Assembly: GCA_030147845.1 (NCBI GenBank) | Contig: JASBUN010000064.1 | Coordinates: forward strand, 1-64,000 | Origin: Gammaproteobacteria bacterium | GTDB taxonomy: Bacteria > Pseudomonadota > Gammaproteobacteria > JASBUN01 | Direction: 5' to 3' | DNA: 64,000 nucleotides | Shown here: positions 17,242 through 26,326 of the stretch, one piece after another | Numbering within the stretch: the first letter of the stretch is position 1 | Layout: each line of letters opens with the position of its first letter | Program-made: the position numbers and the translations under genes | The notes under the pieces: model-generated | Seen by the model: only the letters and a program-made list of their open reading frames with translations | Databases searched by the model: none | Told to the model about the DNA's origin: nothing

Positions 17242-20040
17242 ATGAAGGTTCGACCCTCATTCAGGCTGTTGTTCGTGGCCGCCATGACGCTCGACCAGGC
17301 GATCAAGACCATCGCTTTGATCGCAATGGCGCCGGGTCAGAGCGTCGCATTGCTGCCGGGCTTGGGTTTTACGCTGTCAGACTCGCCGGACGTGTATTTG
17401 GCGCCGGACCGATTGCGGCTGTTGGTGGTCGGATTGCTCGCCATTTTGCTGTTGTTCCGGGTTCGCGACCGAGACCGCCGCGCCGGTGACTACGCGGAAG
17501 CGGCCACACAGCTGATCGCGGCCGGGGTATTCAGCGGTGTTATCGATCTGCTGTTATGGCGCGACAGTATCGGTCTTTTCGTCGTTGCGCTACCGAATTC
17601 ACACATCTACGTAAGTTTTGCCGATGCCGCGGTGCTCGTCGGTGTGGGTCTATTCACTGCTGATTTTGCACAAAGGCTGCGTAGCAAGCCGCGCCCGCGT
17701 ACGCGCCTGCGACTACCGCGTCCGCCGGCACTTGATCTCGACCGCTTTCGACGCGGTATCGACAACGTGCGCATCGATGTGCGGCTGAGCCCGCGCTTTG
17801 TCGGCATTTGTAATGATTTGATTGGCTCCGCGTTGACGCCGCATTTGTGGTGGGAGCCTTGGCGAGGTGCGCCGCCGTTGCCATCGAAGCGCAGCCTAGA
17901 TCAGTTTCGTGCCGCCTATACACAAATGTTGGAGTCGGCGGTGCATCGTGCCCGTACCGAGCAAAACCTGAACCTGGTTGGATTGACGCAGCTGAGTGTG
18001 TTGAAACATATCCATACGCAGGTGCGCGCTCACATGGATCGTTTGCTGCGCGAATTCAGGCGTGAGCTTGAACGCTCGCCACCGTCCAGCTCGCGCAGCG
18101 TGGTGCGTATGAGCGAACATCTGATTTCACTTCAGCGTCGCCGCGCAAGTTTGAACGAGCAAGTTACCAAAATGTTGATTGAGCAGATTCAACGCGCTGA
18201 GTCCGGTCCGGTGGGTGAGCTTAAGCGCTCCTTGCTCGGCGCCGATGCGGGTTTGGCGTTGGAGATACTGCTCAATCCAGTGTTGCACGCCGAAGACCCC
18301 GGTCGCGACGAATTCCTCATGCGCCATTATTTGATGCTTGGCCAACGAGCCGAGGATGCGAGCCATCCGCACAACCTCGAAAAGGCGCTGCTACGCGCAC
18401 TGGATTGCGTCGACGACGGCCGATCACGCCATGCCGGGAGTTCTGCGCACCAAGGGCGCAGCGCGCCGGCGGGCGCGGAGCTAGGCGGTCACAATGGATT
18501 TTCTTCCGACTTCGGTGACAGTGTTGAGCGGCAATTCGTCGAAGGTCGCAATGAGATGTGCCCTTGGCTCGACGTTCCTGAAAATGCCACCGTGTTGCTG
18601 GACATGGCGCGCTCCCGGCAGGCGTTGCGGCGCGCGCGTCTGCGCGATGACCGCGATCGCGCCGGGAAACTGAAAGCACACTTGCGCTTTCAACGCCTAT
18701 TGCTCAAGCGCGTGGAACGCGAGTTGATGCGTTCTGAGGTGCTGACCACCATTTTGGCTGCGTACGAAACCGCGGAGCTGTTGAAGTCGGTCGACATAGC
18801 GGCTAGTCCGCGTTCTATTCAGCGTTATTTGATGCAAGATCGCGGAAGCGCCGAAATGGCGGAAAAATTTCGGCGTATCGGCCGCAGCGTCGACAAGGCG
18901 GCGCCGTTGGAGGCTATGGATGCCGCCGCGGCGCGTGTGCGCCGTTGTGGCAGCGCTTATCGTCGTACGCGGATCCATCGGTTCGTGTTTGATTTTCTCG
19001 CGTATCGCCGAGATTTGAAGTATGCGCGCATCATGCGCTCATGGCTCGACCAAATCCGCATCATGGCGTCGGCAGACGATATTCATCTGGCGCGTATCAA
19101 CAATACCTTGTATGAGTTGCTGACGCCGGACGACGTCGTTGAGACGAAGGCGGCGCCGGTGCTCGGTCACGTAATTATTAAGGCTGACGTACGTGGCTCG
19201 ACCGCGATGACACAGGAACTCATCGACCGAGGGCTCAACCCCGCCAGTCATTTCGATATCAATTTCTTCGACCCGATTGGTAGTTTGATCGACATGTTTG
19301 GTGCCGAGAAGGTGTTCGTTGAGGGCGATGCGGTCATCCTCGCGATTACCGAACGCGATGTTGCCGGTGAGGCGCAGCTGGCGGTTGCGCGCGCATGCGG
19401 TTTGGCGCGCAGTATTCTTGAAGTGGTGGCGACGCAGAATCTAACCGGGGTACGTTATGGGCTGCCGAAATTGGAATTGGGCATTGGCATCGCCTATCAA
19501 TCCGGTGCGCCGACCTACCTCATGGACAGTAATCGCCCCATCATGATTTCGTCGGCGATCGCGCGCGCTGATCGATTGTCGTCCTGCGCGGCGTTCTTGC
19601 GCGACGAGCAACATGACTACGTGCGGTTATCACGTGGGCAGCGCATCCAGGTGTTTCACGCCGAAAGTAAAGGCGGCCTGCATGACAAGAAGGGCGCTAC
19701 CGCTTTTCGTTATAACGTCGACGGTATCGAATTGGAGCCGGCAGCGTTTGAGAAGCTACAGGCGGAAATCGGTCTGAGCACGTTGGATCTGCGGCCGCCG
19801 TTCGGCGGCGCAGCCGAGAGGCTGCATCGAGGACGTTATCCTGACGCGCGTGGCGTGCTGCGAAACCTTCTGGTGCGTGAAGGCGTCGTTATGGCGATCG
19901 ATCGGCGACAAGGCGTGACCGTGGCCACCAAGCATCCGTTCTACGAGGTCGTATTGGATACCGAATTGCTCAATGTGGTCGAACGCCATACCGAAGATGG
20001 CGCTGTCGACGGTAAAGGCTTCGATGACGACGGCGGTTGA
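17242..20040 (+). CDS. membrane protein with LspA-like N-terminus and class III cyclase-like C-terminus
   Basis: A 932-residue protein. Residues 1-145 contain about four hydrophobic helices whose layout resembles signal peptidase II: LDQAIK near residue 18, SGVIDLLL with Asp102, and VSFADAAVLVGVGLF with Asp128. The aspartate expected in the VVDF motif is absent, so peptidase activity is doubtful. Residues about 170-620 are helical and charged and not recognised. Residues about 640-800 resemble the nucleotide cyclase homology domain: KADVRGSTAMTQEL (Asp649) and FVEGDAVILAI (Asp696) are the two metal-binding positions, followed by LGIGIAYQSG. Activity and substrate cannot be inferred. The ATG has an AAAGGA ribosome-binding site. 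It is divergent from the HTH-ferredoxin gene and converges with bfr 14 bp away. Confidence 0.62.
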   Translation: MKVRPSFRLLFVAAMTLDQAIKTIALIAMAPGQSVALLPGLGFTLSDSPDVYLAPDRLRLLVVGLLAILLLFRVRDRDRRAGDYAEAATQLIAAGVFSGVIDLLLWRDSIGLFVVALPNSHIYVSFADAAVLVGVGLFTADFAQRLRSKPRPRTRLRLPRPPALDLDRFRRGIDNVRIDVRLSPRFVGICNDLIGSALTPHLWWEPWRGAPPLPSKRSLDQFRAAYTQMLESAVHRARTEQNLNLVGLTQLSVLKHIHTQVRAHMDRLLREFRRELERSPPSSSRSVVRMSEHLISLQRRRASLNEQVTKMLIEQIQRAESGPVGELKRSLLGADAGLALEILLNPVLHAEDPGRDEFLMRHYLMLGQRAEDASHPHNLEKALLRALDCVDDGRSRHAGSSAHQGRSAPAGAELGGHNGFSSDFGDSVERQFVEGRNEMCPWLDVPENATVLLDMARSRQALRRARLRDDRDRAGKLKAHLRFQRLLLKRVERELMRSEVLTTILAAYETAELLKSVDIAASPRSIQRYLMQDRGSAEMAEKFRRIGRSVDKAAPLEAMDAAAARVRRCGSAYRRTRIHRFVFDFLAYRRDLKYARIMRSWLDQIRIMASADDIHLARINNTLYELLTPDDVVETKAAPVLGHVIIKADVRGSTAMTQELIDRGLNPASHFDINFFDPIGSLIDMFGAEKVFVEGDAVILAITERDVAGEAQLAVARACGLARSILEVVATQNLTGVRYGLPKLELGIGIAYQSGAPTYLMDSNRPIMISSAIARADRLSSCAAFLRDEQHDYVRLSRGQRIQVFHAESKGGLHDKKGATAFRYNVDGIELEPAAFEKLQAEIGLSTLDLRPPFGGAAERLHRGRYPDARGVLRNLLVREGVVMAIDRRQGVTVATKHPFYEVVLDTELLNVVERHTEDGAVDGKGFDDDGG

Positions 20041-20054
20041 ATTATCCGCACTCG

Positions 20055-20519
20055 TCACATCATGGACTGCTGATAATTCTCCAGGCCCACTTTTTCGATT
20101 AGCTCGATCTGCGTTTCCAGCCAGTCGACGTGCTCTTCTTCACTCGCCAAAATGTTTTCGAATAGCTCGCGCGAGACGTAATCGGATACGCTTTCGCAGT
20201 GGGCGATCGCTTTGCGCAACAACGGTAGCGCGCCCATTTCGAGTTTGAGATCACATTGCAGGATCTCGCGCGTATCTTCGCCAATTAGCAGTTTGCCAAG
20301 ATCTTGCAGATTTGGCAGACCCTCGAGAAACAGAATACGTTCTACCAGCGCGTCGGCGTGTTTCATTTCGTCGATCGATTCGTGATATTCCTTTTCGTCG
20401 AGTTTTGTCAGCCCCCAGTTCTTGAACATACGGGCGTGCAAAAAATACTGATTGATGGCGGTTAGCTCATTGGCCAGTGCTTTGTTCAGAAACTCTACTA
20501 CCTTGGCGTTACCCTTCAT
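20055..20519 (-). CDS. bfr: bacterioferritin
   Basis: Haem-binding 24-mer iron-storage protein in the cytoplasm. The 154 residues fit the family. All ferroxidase ligands are at canonical positions: Glu18, Glu51, His54, Glu94, Glu127 and His130. The haem ligand Met52 is present in DEMKHAD. It lies 133 bp downstream of bfd in the same direction, the usual pairing in which Bfd releases the stored iron. The gap between them could hold its own promoter. Confidence 0.97.
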   Translation of the reverse strand: MKGNAKVVEFLNKALANELTAINQYFLHARMFKNWGLTKLDEKEYHESIDEMKHADALVERILFLEGLPNLQDLGKLLIGEDTREILQCDLKLEMGALPLLRKAIAHCESVSDYVSRELFENILASEEEHVDWLETQIELIEKVGLENYQQSMM

Positions 20520-20652
20520 GCCGTTTTTCCTCCTGGCGGGGCGCGACCGCCACCACGGCGGGCGGTGCGTGAGCTAACTATAGTATAACGGATGCTGCAC
20601 ACACACGGGTTGCGCGCACAAATTTACCGGTATGGGTGTTTTGGCGGCGGCG

Positions 20653-20862
20653 CTAAGCGGTGGCCATACCGCCGGCGAGTGGAGCTTGTACGGCGATTTC
20701 GGCGATCGCATCGTCGACGATCGCGCGCGCGCACGAGCCGCAGCGCCCGCATTGCGTGGCGACGCCCGTGCGGCGGCTGACCTCGCGAAAGGTATCTGCT
20801 CCGGCGCGCACTTCGGCGCGCAACTGACGATCAGAGATACATTTGCAGACACACACGATCAT
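20653..20862 (-). CDS. bfd: bacterioferritin-associated ferredoxin
   Basis: A 69-residue [2Fe-2S] protein that reduces bacterioferritin haem to release iron. The four cluster cysteines are visible as C4xC6 (MIVCVCKC) and C38xxC41 (TQCGRCGSC), the exact Bfd arrangement; extra Cys8 and Cys44 are present. It precedes bfr. A Fur-box-like site overlaps a candidate promoter about 55-70 bp upstream, which fits induction under iron limitation. Confidence 0.93.
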   Translation of the reverse strand: MIVCVCKCISDRQLRAEVRAGADTFREVSRRTGVATQCGRCGSCARAIVDDAIAEIAVQAPLAGGMATA

Positions 20863-20903
20863 GGCGCAATCCCTCCACGTACTGATGCTGGCTTCAGAGC
20901 CTA

Positions 20904-20932
20904 TTTTTAATACGAATGCGAACGATTGTCAA
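20904..20932 (-). promoter_or_regulatory. candidate bfd promoter with overlapping Fur-box-like site
   Basis: Reading leftward, TTGACA (20932-20927) is followed after 17 bases by TAAAAA (20909-20904). The sequence TGACAATCGTTCGCA (20931-20917) matches the 7-1-7 Fur dyad TGATAATnATTATCA at 10 of 14 positions. Its overlap with the -35 element would allow repression by Fur with iron. The match is suggestive only. Confidence 0.4.
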
Positions 20933-21091
20933 TAGCGTCTTAGCGAACGGGGAGCGGTACGAATGCGCACATTCAGCGCACGTTTGCGTGTTGTAGTTGC
21001 TGTGGCGTTGCGGCCGAGGCGGCTTGCCCGGCGACCTTACGTGGAAGGAGGAAGTGGACGCCAGCCGGGCGGCCGGCGTCCACGGTGTGCA

Positions 21092-21625
21092 TTATTGTTT
21101 TGATTGCAGTTCTGGATGCTCGATGTAGCGGACTCCTCGAACGGACAGCGGCGCAGGATTGATGTAGCGATAGCCCATGCTTTGCAAGTGCGCGATTTCA
21201 GGAAACCCAGCCGGCACGACGGTAATGAAACCATGCATGTCGTCGGCGGAATAGCCGGCCGCGCGCATGGCGTTATTACACATGCGGAATTCCACACCAT
21301 CCTTGCTCAACTCCGCCAACTTATCGACCACGGCTTGATATTTAACGTAATTTTCCTTTGCGAAAAGACGTAATTCGGGACCGTGGGTGACCACGATCAT
21401 TTTACCTTTGAGTTGTTTTTTCGTGTTCAAGATAAAATTATATAATATGTTAAGTTTTTTCGGGTCTTCGTAGTTGACGTCAAACACGGCGTTAATGGTC
21501 TCGTATTTGTGCATGTCGACCTTGGCCGTGCCATACGGTGCAAGCTCATCGCTGGCGCGGACGTCGGCCACGCCGACCATCGTACCGAGCACGATGACGG
21601 CCGGTATCAGCCTTCGAATGATCAT
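21092..21625 (-). CDS. exported DsrE-family protein
   Basis: A 177-residue protein with a Sec signal peptide (IIRRLIPAVIVLGTMVGVADVRA, cleavage near residue 24-25) and a DsrE/DsrF-type alpha-beta fold: VFDVNYEDPKKLNILYNF, MIVVTHGPELRLFAK, then GVEFRMCNNAMRAAG with one conserved Cys and FITVVPAGF. Cytoplasmic DsrE proteins relay sulfur through a Cys; here the protein is periplasmic, so the role is uncertain. The ATG at 21625 follows AAGGGG and begins the signal peptide; a GTG at 21667 in frame would give an unlikely basic extension. It shares its C-terminal pattern with the DsrE-like lipoprotein at 42596-43054. It stands alone between bfd and the tetR gene. Confidence 0.8.
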   Translation of the reverse strand: MIIRRLIPAVIVLGTMVGVADVRASDELAPYGTAKVDMHKYETINAVFDVNYEDPKKLNILYNFILNTKKQLKGKMIVVTHGPELRLFAKENYVKYQAVVDKLAELSKDGVEFRMCNNAMRAAGYSADDMHGFITVVPAGFPEIAHLQSMGYRYINPAPLSVRGVRYIEHPELQSKQ

Positions 21626-21774
21626 GGTTTTCCCCTTTGGTTTCGATTTATGGTGTGTCCGTAACACTCGCCTTAGTGTCGAGCGCTGCGGTTAATGGCA
21701 TCCAAGCCTTCCCGCTTCCCTAAATTGAATAGCGCGGCTAGAGCGACGGTGTTATCCCGTCCATGGCGCCGGCA

Positions 21775-22350
21775 CTATAATTGTTGTAGCCAGAGACGCA
21801 GATGGCGCGCCTCACGTGTAATCAGTTCCGCATCGCTGAAGGCATTGCTGAGCAAGCTGATGCCCTGTAACGCGGTAATCAAGTGCAGTGCCAGATCGCC
21901 GGCGGCGTTTTCGTCATAGCCCATGTCGCAAAACTGCTGTTTGGCCCAGTCCAATTGCAGACGCAAGGGCTCGGCCGCCAGCGCGCCGAGCGCACCGCCT
22001 TGTTTCGCCAGCTCGTAGCACAAACTGCCAATCGGGCAGCCATAAAGGGCGTCGACGTCGCGCGTGTTTACCCAAACCTGGATCAAGGCGTCAATACGGT
22101 CGGCCGCTCGGTCGAGCCGCTCCCAGTCGATCATGCCTTCGCGCAGGTCGCGCACACGCTGCGCGACGATCGCACGCACGATGTCGTCCTTGGTTTTGAA
22201 GTAGTAATACAAGCTGCCCAATGCGATCCCGGCTTCTTGGGCGATGTCGCCAAGCGTGGTGCGCACAAAACCCTGTTTGTGGATGACACGACTGGCGGCA
22301 TCGATCAGCCGCAATTCCTTTTCCTGCGCACGAGCTTGGGTTGGTTTCAT
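21775..22350 (-). CDS. TetR-family transcriptional regulator
   Basis: A 191-residue repressor-type protein. The N-terminal helix-turn-helix (about residues 15-60) includes TTLGDIAQEAGIALGSLYYYFKTKDDIVRAI, a strong TetR signature. The C-terminal ligand domain contains YGCPIGSLCYELAKQGG, as in the AcuR/NemR-like branch of TetR regulators that sense reactive small molecules; the ligand here is unknown. The ATG at 22350 is preceded 13 bp upstream by a near-perfect palindrome that is likely its own operator. The frame is open to 22410, but that would run through the operator. Neighbours are the exported DsrE gene downstream and, divergently, a VWA protein. Confidence 0.92.
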   Translation of the reverse strand: MKPTQARAQEKELRLIDAASRVIHKQGFVRTTLGDIAQEAGIALGSLYYYFKTKDDIVRAIVAQRVRDLREGMIDWERLDRAADRIDALIQVWVNTRDVDALYGCPIGSLCYELAKQGGALGALAAEPLRLQLDWAKQQFCDMGYDENAAGDLALHLITALQGISLLSNAFSDAELITREARHLRLWLQQL

Positions 22351-22362
22351 ATCGCCAAATAA

Positions 22363-22380
22363 AAGTAAGTTAACTAACTT
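22363..22380. promoter_or_regulatory. palindromic operator of the tetR gene
   Basis: AAGTAAGTTAACTAACTT is an 18-base palindrome centred on GTTAAC with only one mismatched pair. It lies 13 bp upstream of the TetR start in an AT-rich patch, the position expected for autorepression. It is about 250 bp from the divergent VWA gene, so control of that gene is less certain. Confidence 0.65.
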
Positions 22381-22628
22381 TATATTGACCCAAGCCTCGG
22401 CCACTGTCAACCATGCACCCGGGTGCGGGCCTGCGCCGCGCCGTGGGCGGCCCGCCGGGCGCCGCTGGTGATCGTATTAATCGGTTGATTTATATAAATA
22501 GTGATCTTCATTTCCGGCGCTGACAGGCGCCGCCCGGCGTGGGTTGCCGGATTGCGGCCGCCAACCAGCGTCCGGGCGAACTGCTAAGCAACTCAAACAT
22601 ATTGTGAAACTTCCGCTAACAAGGGGAG

Positions 22629-24485
22629 ATGACAGCGATTTTGCCGATCATGTGTACAGAACGTATGCGGCTTCCAGGTCTAACGCGGATTTGCCCGACG
22701 CTGGCGGCGATGCTCGTCGCATTGCTGGTGGCGGTCGTACCCAAACCGGCCGATGCGGCGCGAGCGCCCGCCGTCGCCGACGTACGCGTGCTGATCGACG
22801 TGTCTGGCAGTATGAAGCACAACGATCCCCACAACCTGCGCGGGCCAGCGTTACGGCTGTTGGTCGGGCTCATGCCGACCGGCAGCCGCGCCGGTGTATG
22901 GACGTTTGCGCAAGGCGTCAATATGCAGGTGCCACTGGCGATCGTCGACGCGCATTGGCGCGCAACGGCGCGGGCCGCATCGCATCGTATTGGTTCTCCG
23001 GGATTGTTCACGAACATCGAATCGGCGTTGCGGCGCGCCAGCGTCGGCTGGAAGACGCCGGACGCGGCTGTGCGGCGCAGCTTGATTTTGCTCACCGACG
23101 GCATGGTAGACGTGTCGAAGGACGCGGCTGAGAATGCCGCATCGCGCCAGCGCATACTTACGCAACTGTTGCCGCGCCTGCGTGCGGCGGGGGTCCGTAT
23201 TCATACCGTGGCGCTATCGGCAAACGCCGATCGAAAATTGCTGCGCGCACTTGCGTTGGGAACCGACGGTTGGTTTGAGCAAGTCGACGATGCCAGCCGT
23301 TTACAGCGTATTTTCTTGCGCTTGTTCGAACAATCGGTGCCCAGCGAAAGCGTGCCGCTCAAGAGTAACCATTTTACGGTTGATAACAGTATCAAAGACA
23401 TGACGGTGTTGGTGTTCCGCAAGGCCGGCGCCGCGGCGACGCGCTTGGTCGATCCGCGCGGGCAGGTATACCGTAGCGACCAACACCCGAGCAGCGTACG
23501 TTGGCACCACGATCACAACTACGACATGGTCACGGTCGCCGCGCCGGCGCGCGGCGGATGGCGTATCGACGCGGCGCAGGACCCCGACAATCGGGTGCTG
23601 GTGATAACCAATTTAAAATTGGTTGCCGGCCCGTTGCCGAGCCACATCCTGGTCGGAGAGCGCCCGATTATCAGCGCTAGTCTATTGCGCGACGGCAATA
23701 CCATTACCGATCAGACGTTTTTGCAGTTGACCCGCTTTGAAGTGCGTGACAACGCCGAGGCCGATATACCACCGCTGCGTTTACTGGATGACGGTCGTGC
23801 GCCGGATGTCAACCGCGGCGACGGTATGTACTCCGCACGTCTGGCGGCGGAATTGAAATCGGGCGAGCATGAACTCGTGTTGCGGGTGCGTGGCGAGACC
23901 TTCGAGCGTGAAGTACACCGGGCGATCCGCGTGCATGCGTTACCAGTGACGGTGCAAATGACGTCACCGGCGGACAGGCATGGCGCCTACCGATTGATGG
24001 TCACGCCTGACCCGGATCTGGTTCGGCCCGACGGCCTTCAGCTACAGTCCCGGATCGGACAACATGACGGCACGCCGTTGCCGGCTCGCTTCGAGCGCGA
24101 TCACTGGTCGTTGACGGTAGCGCCCGAGTATGGCGGACAGACTGTTTATATGCGGGTGACGGGTAAGCTGGTTAGCGGCGCACCGCTTTCCGTGTCGCTA
24201 CAGCAGCCGATACCGAAGGTCGAAGCGCCAGTTGAAACGCCGGTTGAAACGCAACAAAAAACGGTTGCGCCGGCCGCCGAAGTGCCGTCAACGGTTCAGT
24301 TGCCGGTGGCGGAATCAGCGCAACCCGGCCCGGCCGCGGTCGATTGGGTACACGTAGCTATTGTGGTTGCGGCCGTGAATTTGCTGTTGATTGGTCTGGC
24401 CGGAGGCGCCTATTTCCTTTGGCAGCGCCGCTCGCGCCCGCCGCGTGCGCCGGTCAAACAGCAGGCGGAGCCGGCGGATGACTGA
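22629..24485 (+). CDS. VWA-domain membrane protein, TIGR03503-like
   Basis: A 618-residue envelope protein. After an N-terminal signal/anchor (about residues 20-45) comes a von Willebrand A domain (about 50-235) with the metal-ion-dependent adhesion site: DVSGSMK, GLFTNIESAL and LLTDG. A beta-rich region follows (about 240-540), then a Pro/Val/Glu-rich linker, a transmembrane helix (about 575-598) and a basic cytoplasmic tail. This matches the uncharacterised TIGR03503 family. A periplasmic metal-dependent protein-binding role is inference. The start is uncertain: AAGGGGAG abuts the ATG at 22629, while ATGs at 22650 and 22665 also precede the signal. The next gene overlaps its end by 8 bp. 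Confidence 0.75.
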   Translation: MTAILPIMCTERMRLPGLTRICPTLAAMLVALLVAVVPKPADAARAPAVADVRVLIDVSGSMKHNDPHNLRGPALRLLVGLMPTGSRAGVWTFAQGVNMQVPLAIVDAHWRATARAASHRIGSPGLFTNIESALRRASVGWKTPDAAVRRSLILLTDGMVDVSKDAAENAASRQRILTQLLPRLRAAGVRIHTVALSANADRKLLRALALGTDGWFEQVDDASRLQRIFLRLFEQSVPSESVPLKSNHFTVDNSIKDMTVLVFRKAGAAATRLVDPRGQVYRSDQHPSSVRWHHDHNYDMVTVAAPARGGWRIDAAQDPDNRVLVITNLKLVAGPLPSHILVGERPIISASLLRDGNTITDQTFLQLTRFEVRDNAEADIPPLRLLDDGRAPDVNRGDGMYSARLAAELKSGEHELVLRVRGETFEREVHRAIRVHALPVTVQMTSPADRHGAYRLMVTPDPDLVRPDGLQLQSRIGQHDGTPLPARFERDHWSLTVAPEYGGQTVYMRVTGKLVSGAPLSVSLQQPIPKVEAPVETPVETQQKTVAPAAEVPSTVQLPVAESAQPGPAAVDWVHVAIVVAAVNLLLIGLAGGAYFLWQRRSRPPRAPVKQQAEPADD

Positions 24486-25110
24486 AACGGTGACGTCCAT
24501 GTTGATCGTCGCCGTGGAGCTGCTTCTAGTGCTGGCGGTGGGATTGCTGCTGTATGTGGGACTTGTTTCCCGCCGCAGCCGTCGTCAGCGCGATAGCGCG
24601 CGCCGTTTCGTACAGCGAATAAAACGCAAGCAGCCACAATACGTGCAAGAATTGACGCAAATGTTGATACAACGGCACGGATTCGAAGACGCGGCCGCGC
24701 GTGAATACGCTGAAAGTCTATTCACGCGCGAGAAGGTGCTTTACTCGTGTGTATTAAGTGCCTATCTGCAGCGTAGCGATCAAGCGCTGGAAGCGTTGGA
24801 CGATCACGTTACTGCGTTGTTGCAGGGCTACCGTGAACTGGCCGTCAAGGCCGGCGCCAAAGATGACACCGGCGACGAGACTTCATCGGCGGCACTGCGC
24901 GACGATAATACGCGCCTAATGCAAGAAGTGCAGCGATTGCAGACTGAACTGAACGAGGCGAACGAGTCTATGGAAAGCATGTTGCGCGAATATGTTTCGA
25001 TGTATGGAGGCGATCGTGAACAGGCGCGTCGAACACTCAGAAAGCCGGCAAGCGTATCCGTCGATCCTGGGGCGGAACACGGTCCGTCGACCGATACCGG
25101 CGCGCCCTGA
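24478..25110 (+). CDS. membrane-anchored coiled-coil protein coupled to the VWA gene
   Basis: A 210-residue protein of unknown function. A single hydrophobic helix (about residues 7-30, VAVELLLVLAVGLLLYVGLV) is followed by a basic patch, a helical domain, and a predicted coiled coil near residues 140-175 (TRLMQEVQRLQTELNEANES). The C-terminus is disordered. The ATG at 24478 lies within the last codons of the VWA gene, overlapping by 8 bases, so the two are translationally coupled and probably form a membrane complex. The frame is open upstream to 24391, but only inside the VWA gene. Confidence 0.7.
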   Translation: MTETVTSMLIVAVELLLVLAVGLLLYVGLVSRRSRRQRDSARRFVQRIKRKQPQYVQELTQMLIQRHGFEDAAAREYAESLFTREKVLYSCVLSAYLQRSDQALEALDDHVTALLQGYRELAVKAGAKDDTGDETSSAALRDDNTRLMQEVQRLQTELNEANESMESMLREYVSMYGGDREQARRTLRKPASVSVDPGAEHGPSTDTGAP

Positions 25111-25155
25111 ACAGCGCGCCGAGTTTTGGTTCGGACGCTGCCCTGTCCGCGGGCG

Positions 25156-25497
25156 CTAGGCGCTGCGCCCTCCCTGGGCCGGGAATTCCTCGACGCTGGG
25201 TTGGCGCAACAGCTTATCGAGCTCGGAGATGGTGTCGAGCGCGAAATCGGTGAACATAAGTCCGATACCGCCCGACTCGGTGCGGACCACCAGTGCCGAT
25301 ACGCTCTTGGTATCTTCACCGATCGGTAGTAAGACTTTTACCATGCTGTTGCGGTTCACCGGCGCTACCGGGTCCGTTTCCACAAATGCGCCGCCGAAGC
25401 TCAGGTTGCGCGTACGCCCGCTGACCGTGTCTTTGCCGGTTGGCTCCACCACAATGTCGAGTTGGACCGGCGTGCGAATGTTCCAACGATGCTCCAT
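25156..25497 (-). CDS. PilZ-domain protein
   Basis: A 113-residue single-domain protein with PilZ character: an N-terminal basic segment EHRWNIRTPVQLDIVV followed by GRTRNLSFGGAFVET, matching the (D/N)xSxxG motif. The RxxxR motif is only partly conserved (HRWNIR), so c-di-GMP binding should not be assumed. The ATG at 25497 has an excellent AAAGGAG ribosome-binding site; the frame is open to 25587 without support. It converges with the coiled-coil gene 45 bp away. Confidence 0.78.
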   Translation of the reverse strand: MEHRWNIRTPVQLDIVVEPTGKDTVSGRTRNLSFGGAFVETDPVAPVNRNSMVKVLLPIGEDTKSVSALVVRTESGGIGLMFTDFALDTISELDKLLRQPSVEEFPAQGGRSA

Positions 25498-25690
25498 TTC
25501 GTACTCCTTTCGGGCATTCGGTGTCGTTGATGGGGGTTGCATGTCCGAGGCCGCGATCACCGGTGATTGGGAAAGCAGGCGCGCCAAACGCCGTCAGCCG
25601 CTCGCCGCCTATCCCGGGCGCGCACTCGGTACAGTTCAAAGTTAGCCTGATCGCACCCGGAAAGAACATCAGGTGTTCCCCAGTCGCTGA

Positions 25691-26326
25691 TCAGGGTTTT
25701 CCCGTATGTATGCCCGCCTTTATACACAGTGTAACCAGCTCGGCGAGCGAGCCGGCAGACATTTTCTCCATCACTCGTGAACGGTGGATTTCTACCGTTT
25801 TTACGCTGATGCCTAGCTGATCGGCGACGATCTTGTTTGGATTGCCGCAGATTACTGCTTCGAGTACTTCGCGTTCGCGCCGGGTCAGGCGCTCGAGCCG
25901 GCCAATGATGTCGGCTTTGGCCTGTTGGTCATGACGTCTGGATTGGGCGTGCGTCAGGCAACCCTGTACCTTGTCGAGCAAGAGTTGATCATTGAACGGC
26001 TTTTCCACGAATTCCAAGGCGCCGGCCTTCATGGCGCGCACCGCCAGCGGTACATCGCCATGGCCGGTGATGATAATGATCGGCACGTAGTAGCCGCGCT
26101 CACGCAAGATCCCTTGCAGTTCGATACCACTCATGCCCGGCATACGTACATCGAGCAGCAAACAGCCGCTGCACGAGGCATCTATGCGGTCGAGAAATTC
26201 CTGTGCCGAAGAAAAAGTTTCCACTTTGTGACCGACCGATTCCAGCAGCCAGCGCAATGAATCTCTTACCGCTTGGTCGTCGTCGATCACATAAATAGTT
26301 TCATCCGTTGTCGTTTGGCTTGTCAT
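25691..26326 (-). CDS. FixJ/TtrR-type response regulator
   Basis: A 211-residue transcriptional regulator. The receiver domain (about residues 10-125) has the acidic pair in VIDDDQAVRDS, the phosphoacceptor Asp in LLLDVRMPGMSG, the Thr in IITGHGD and the Lys in FVEKPF. A LuxR/FixJ helix-turn-helix (about 145-205) contains LTRREREVLEAV and ISVKTVEIHRSRVMEKM. It starts inside the upstream kinase gene (26-base overlap), so the pair is translationally coupled. Pairing with a TtrS-like kinase suggests TtrR-type control. No target operon is adjacent. Confidence 0.93.
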   Translation of the reverse strand: MTSQTTTDETIYVIDDDQAVRDSLRWLLESVGHKVETFSSAQEFLDRIDASCSGCLLLDVRMPGMSGIELQGILRERGYYVPIIIITGHGDVPLAVRAMKAGALEFVEKPFNDQLLLDKVQGCLTHAQSRRHDQQAKADIIGRLERLTRREREVLEAVICGNPNKIVADQLGISVKTVEIHRSRVMEKMSAGSLAELVTLCIKAGIHTGKP

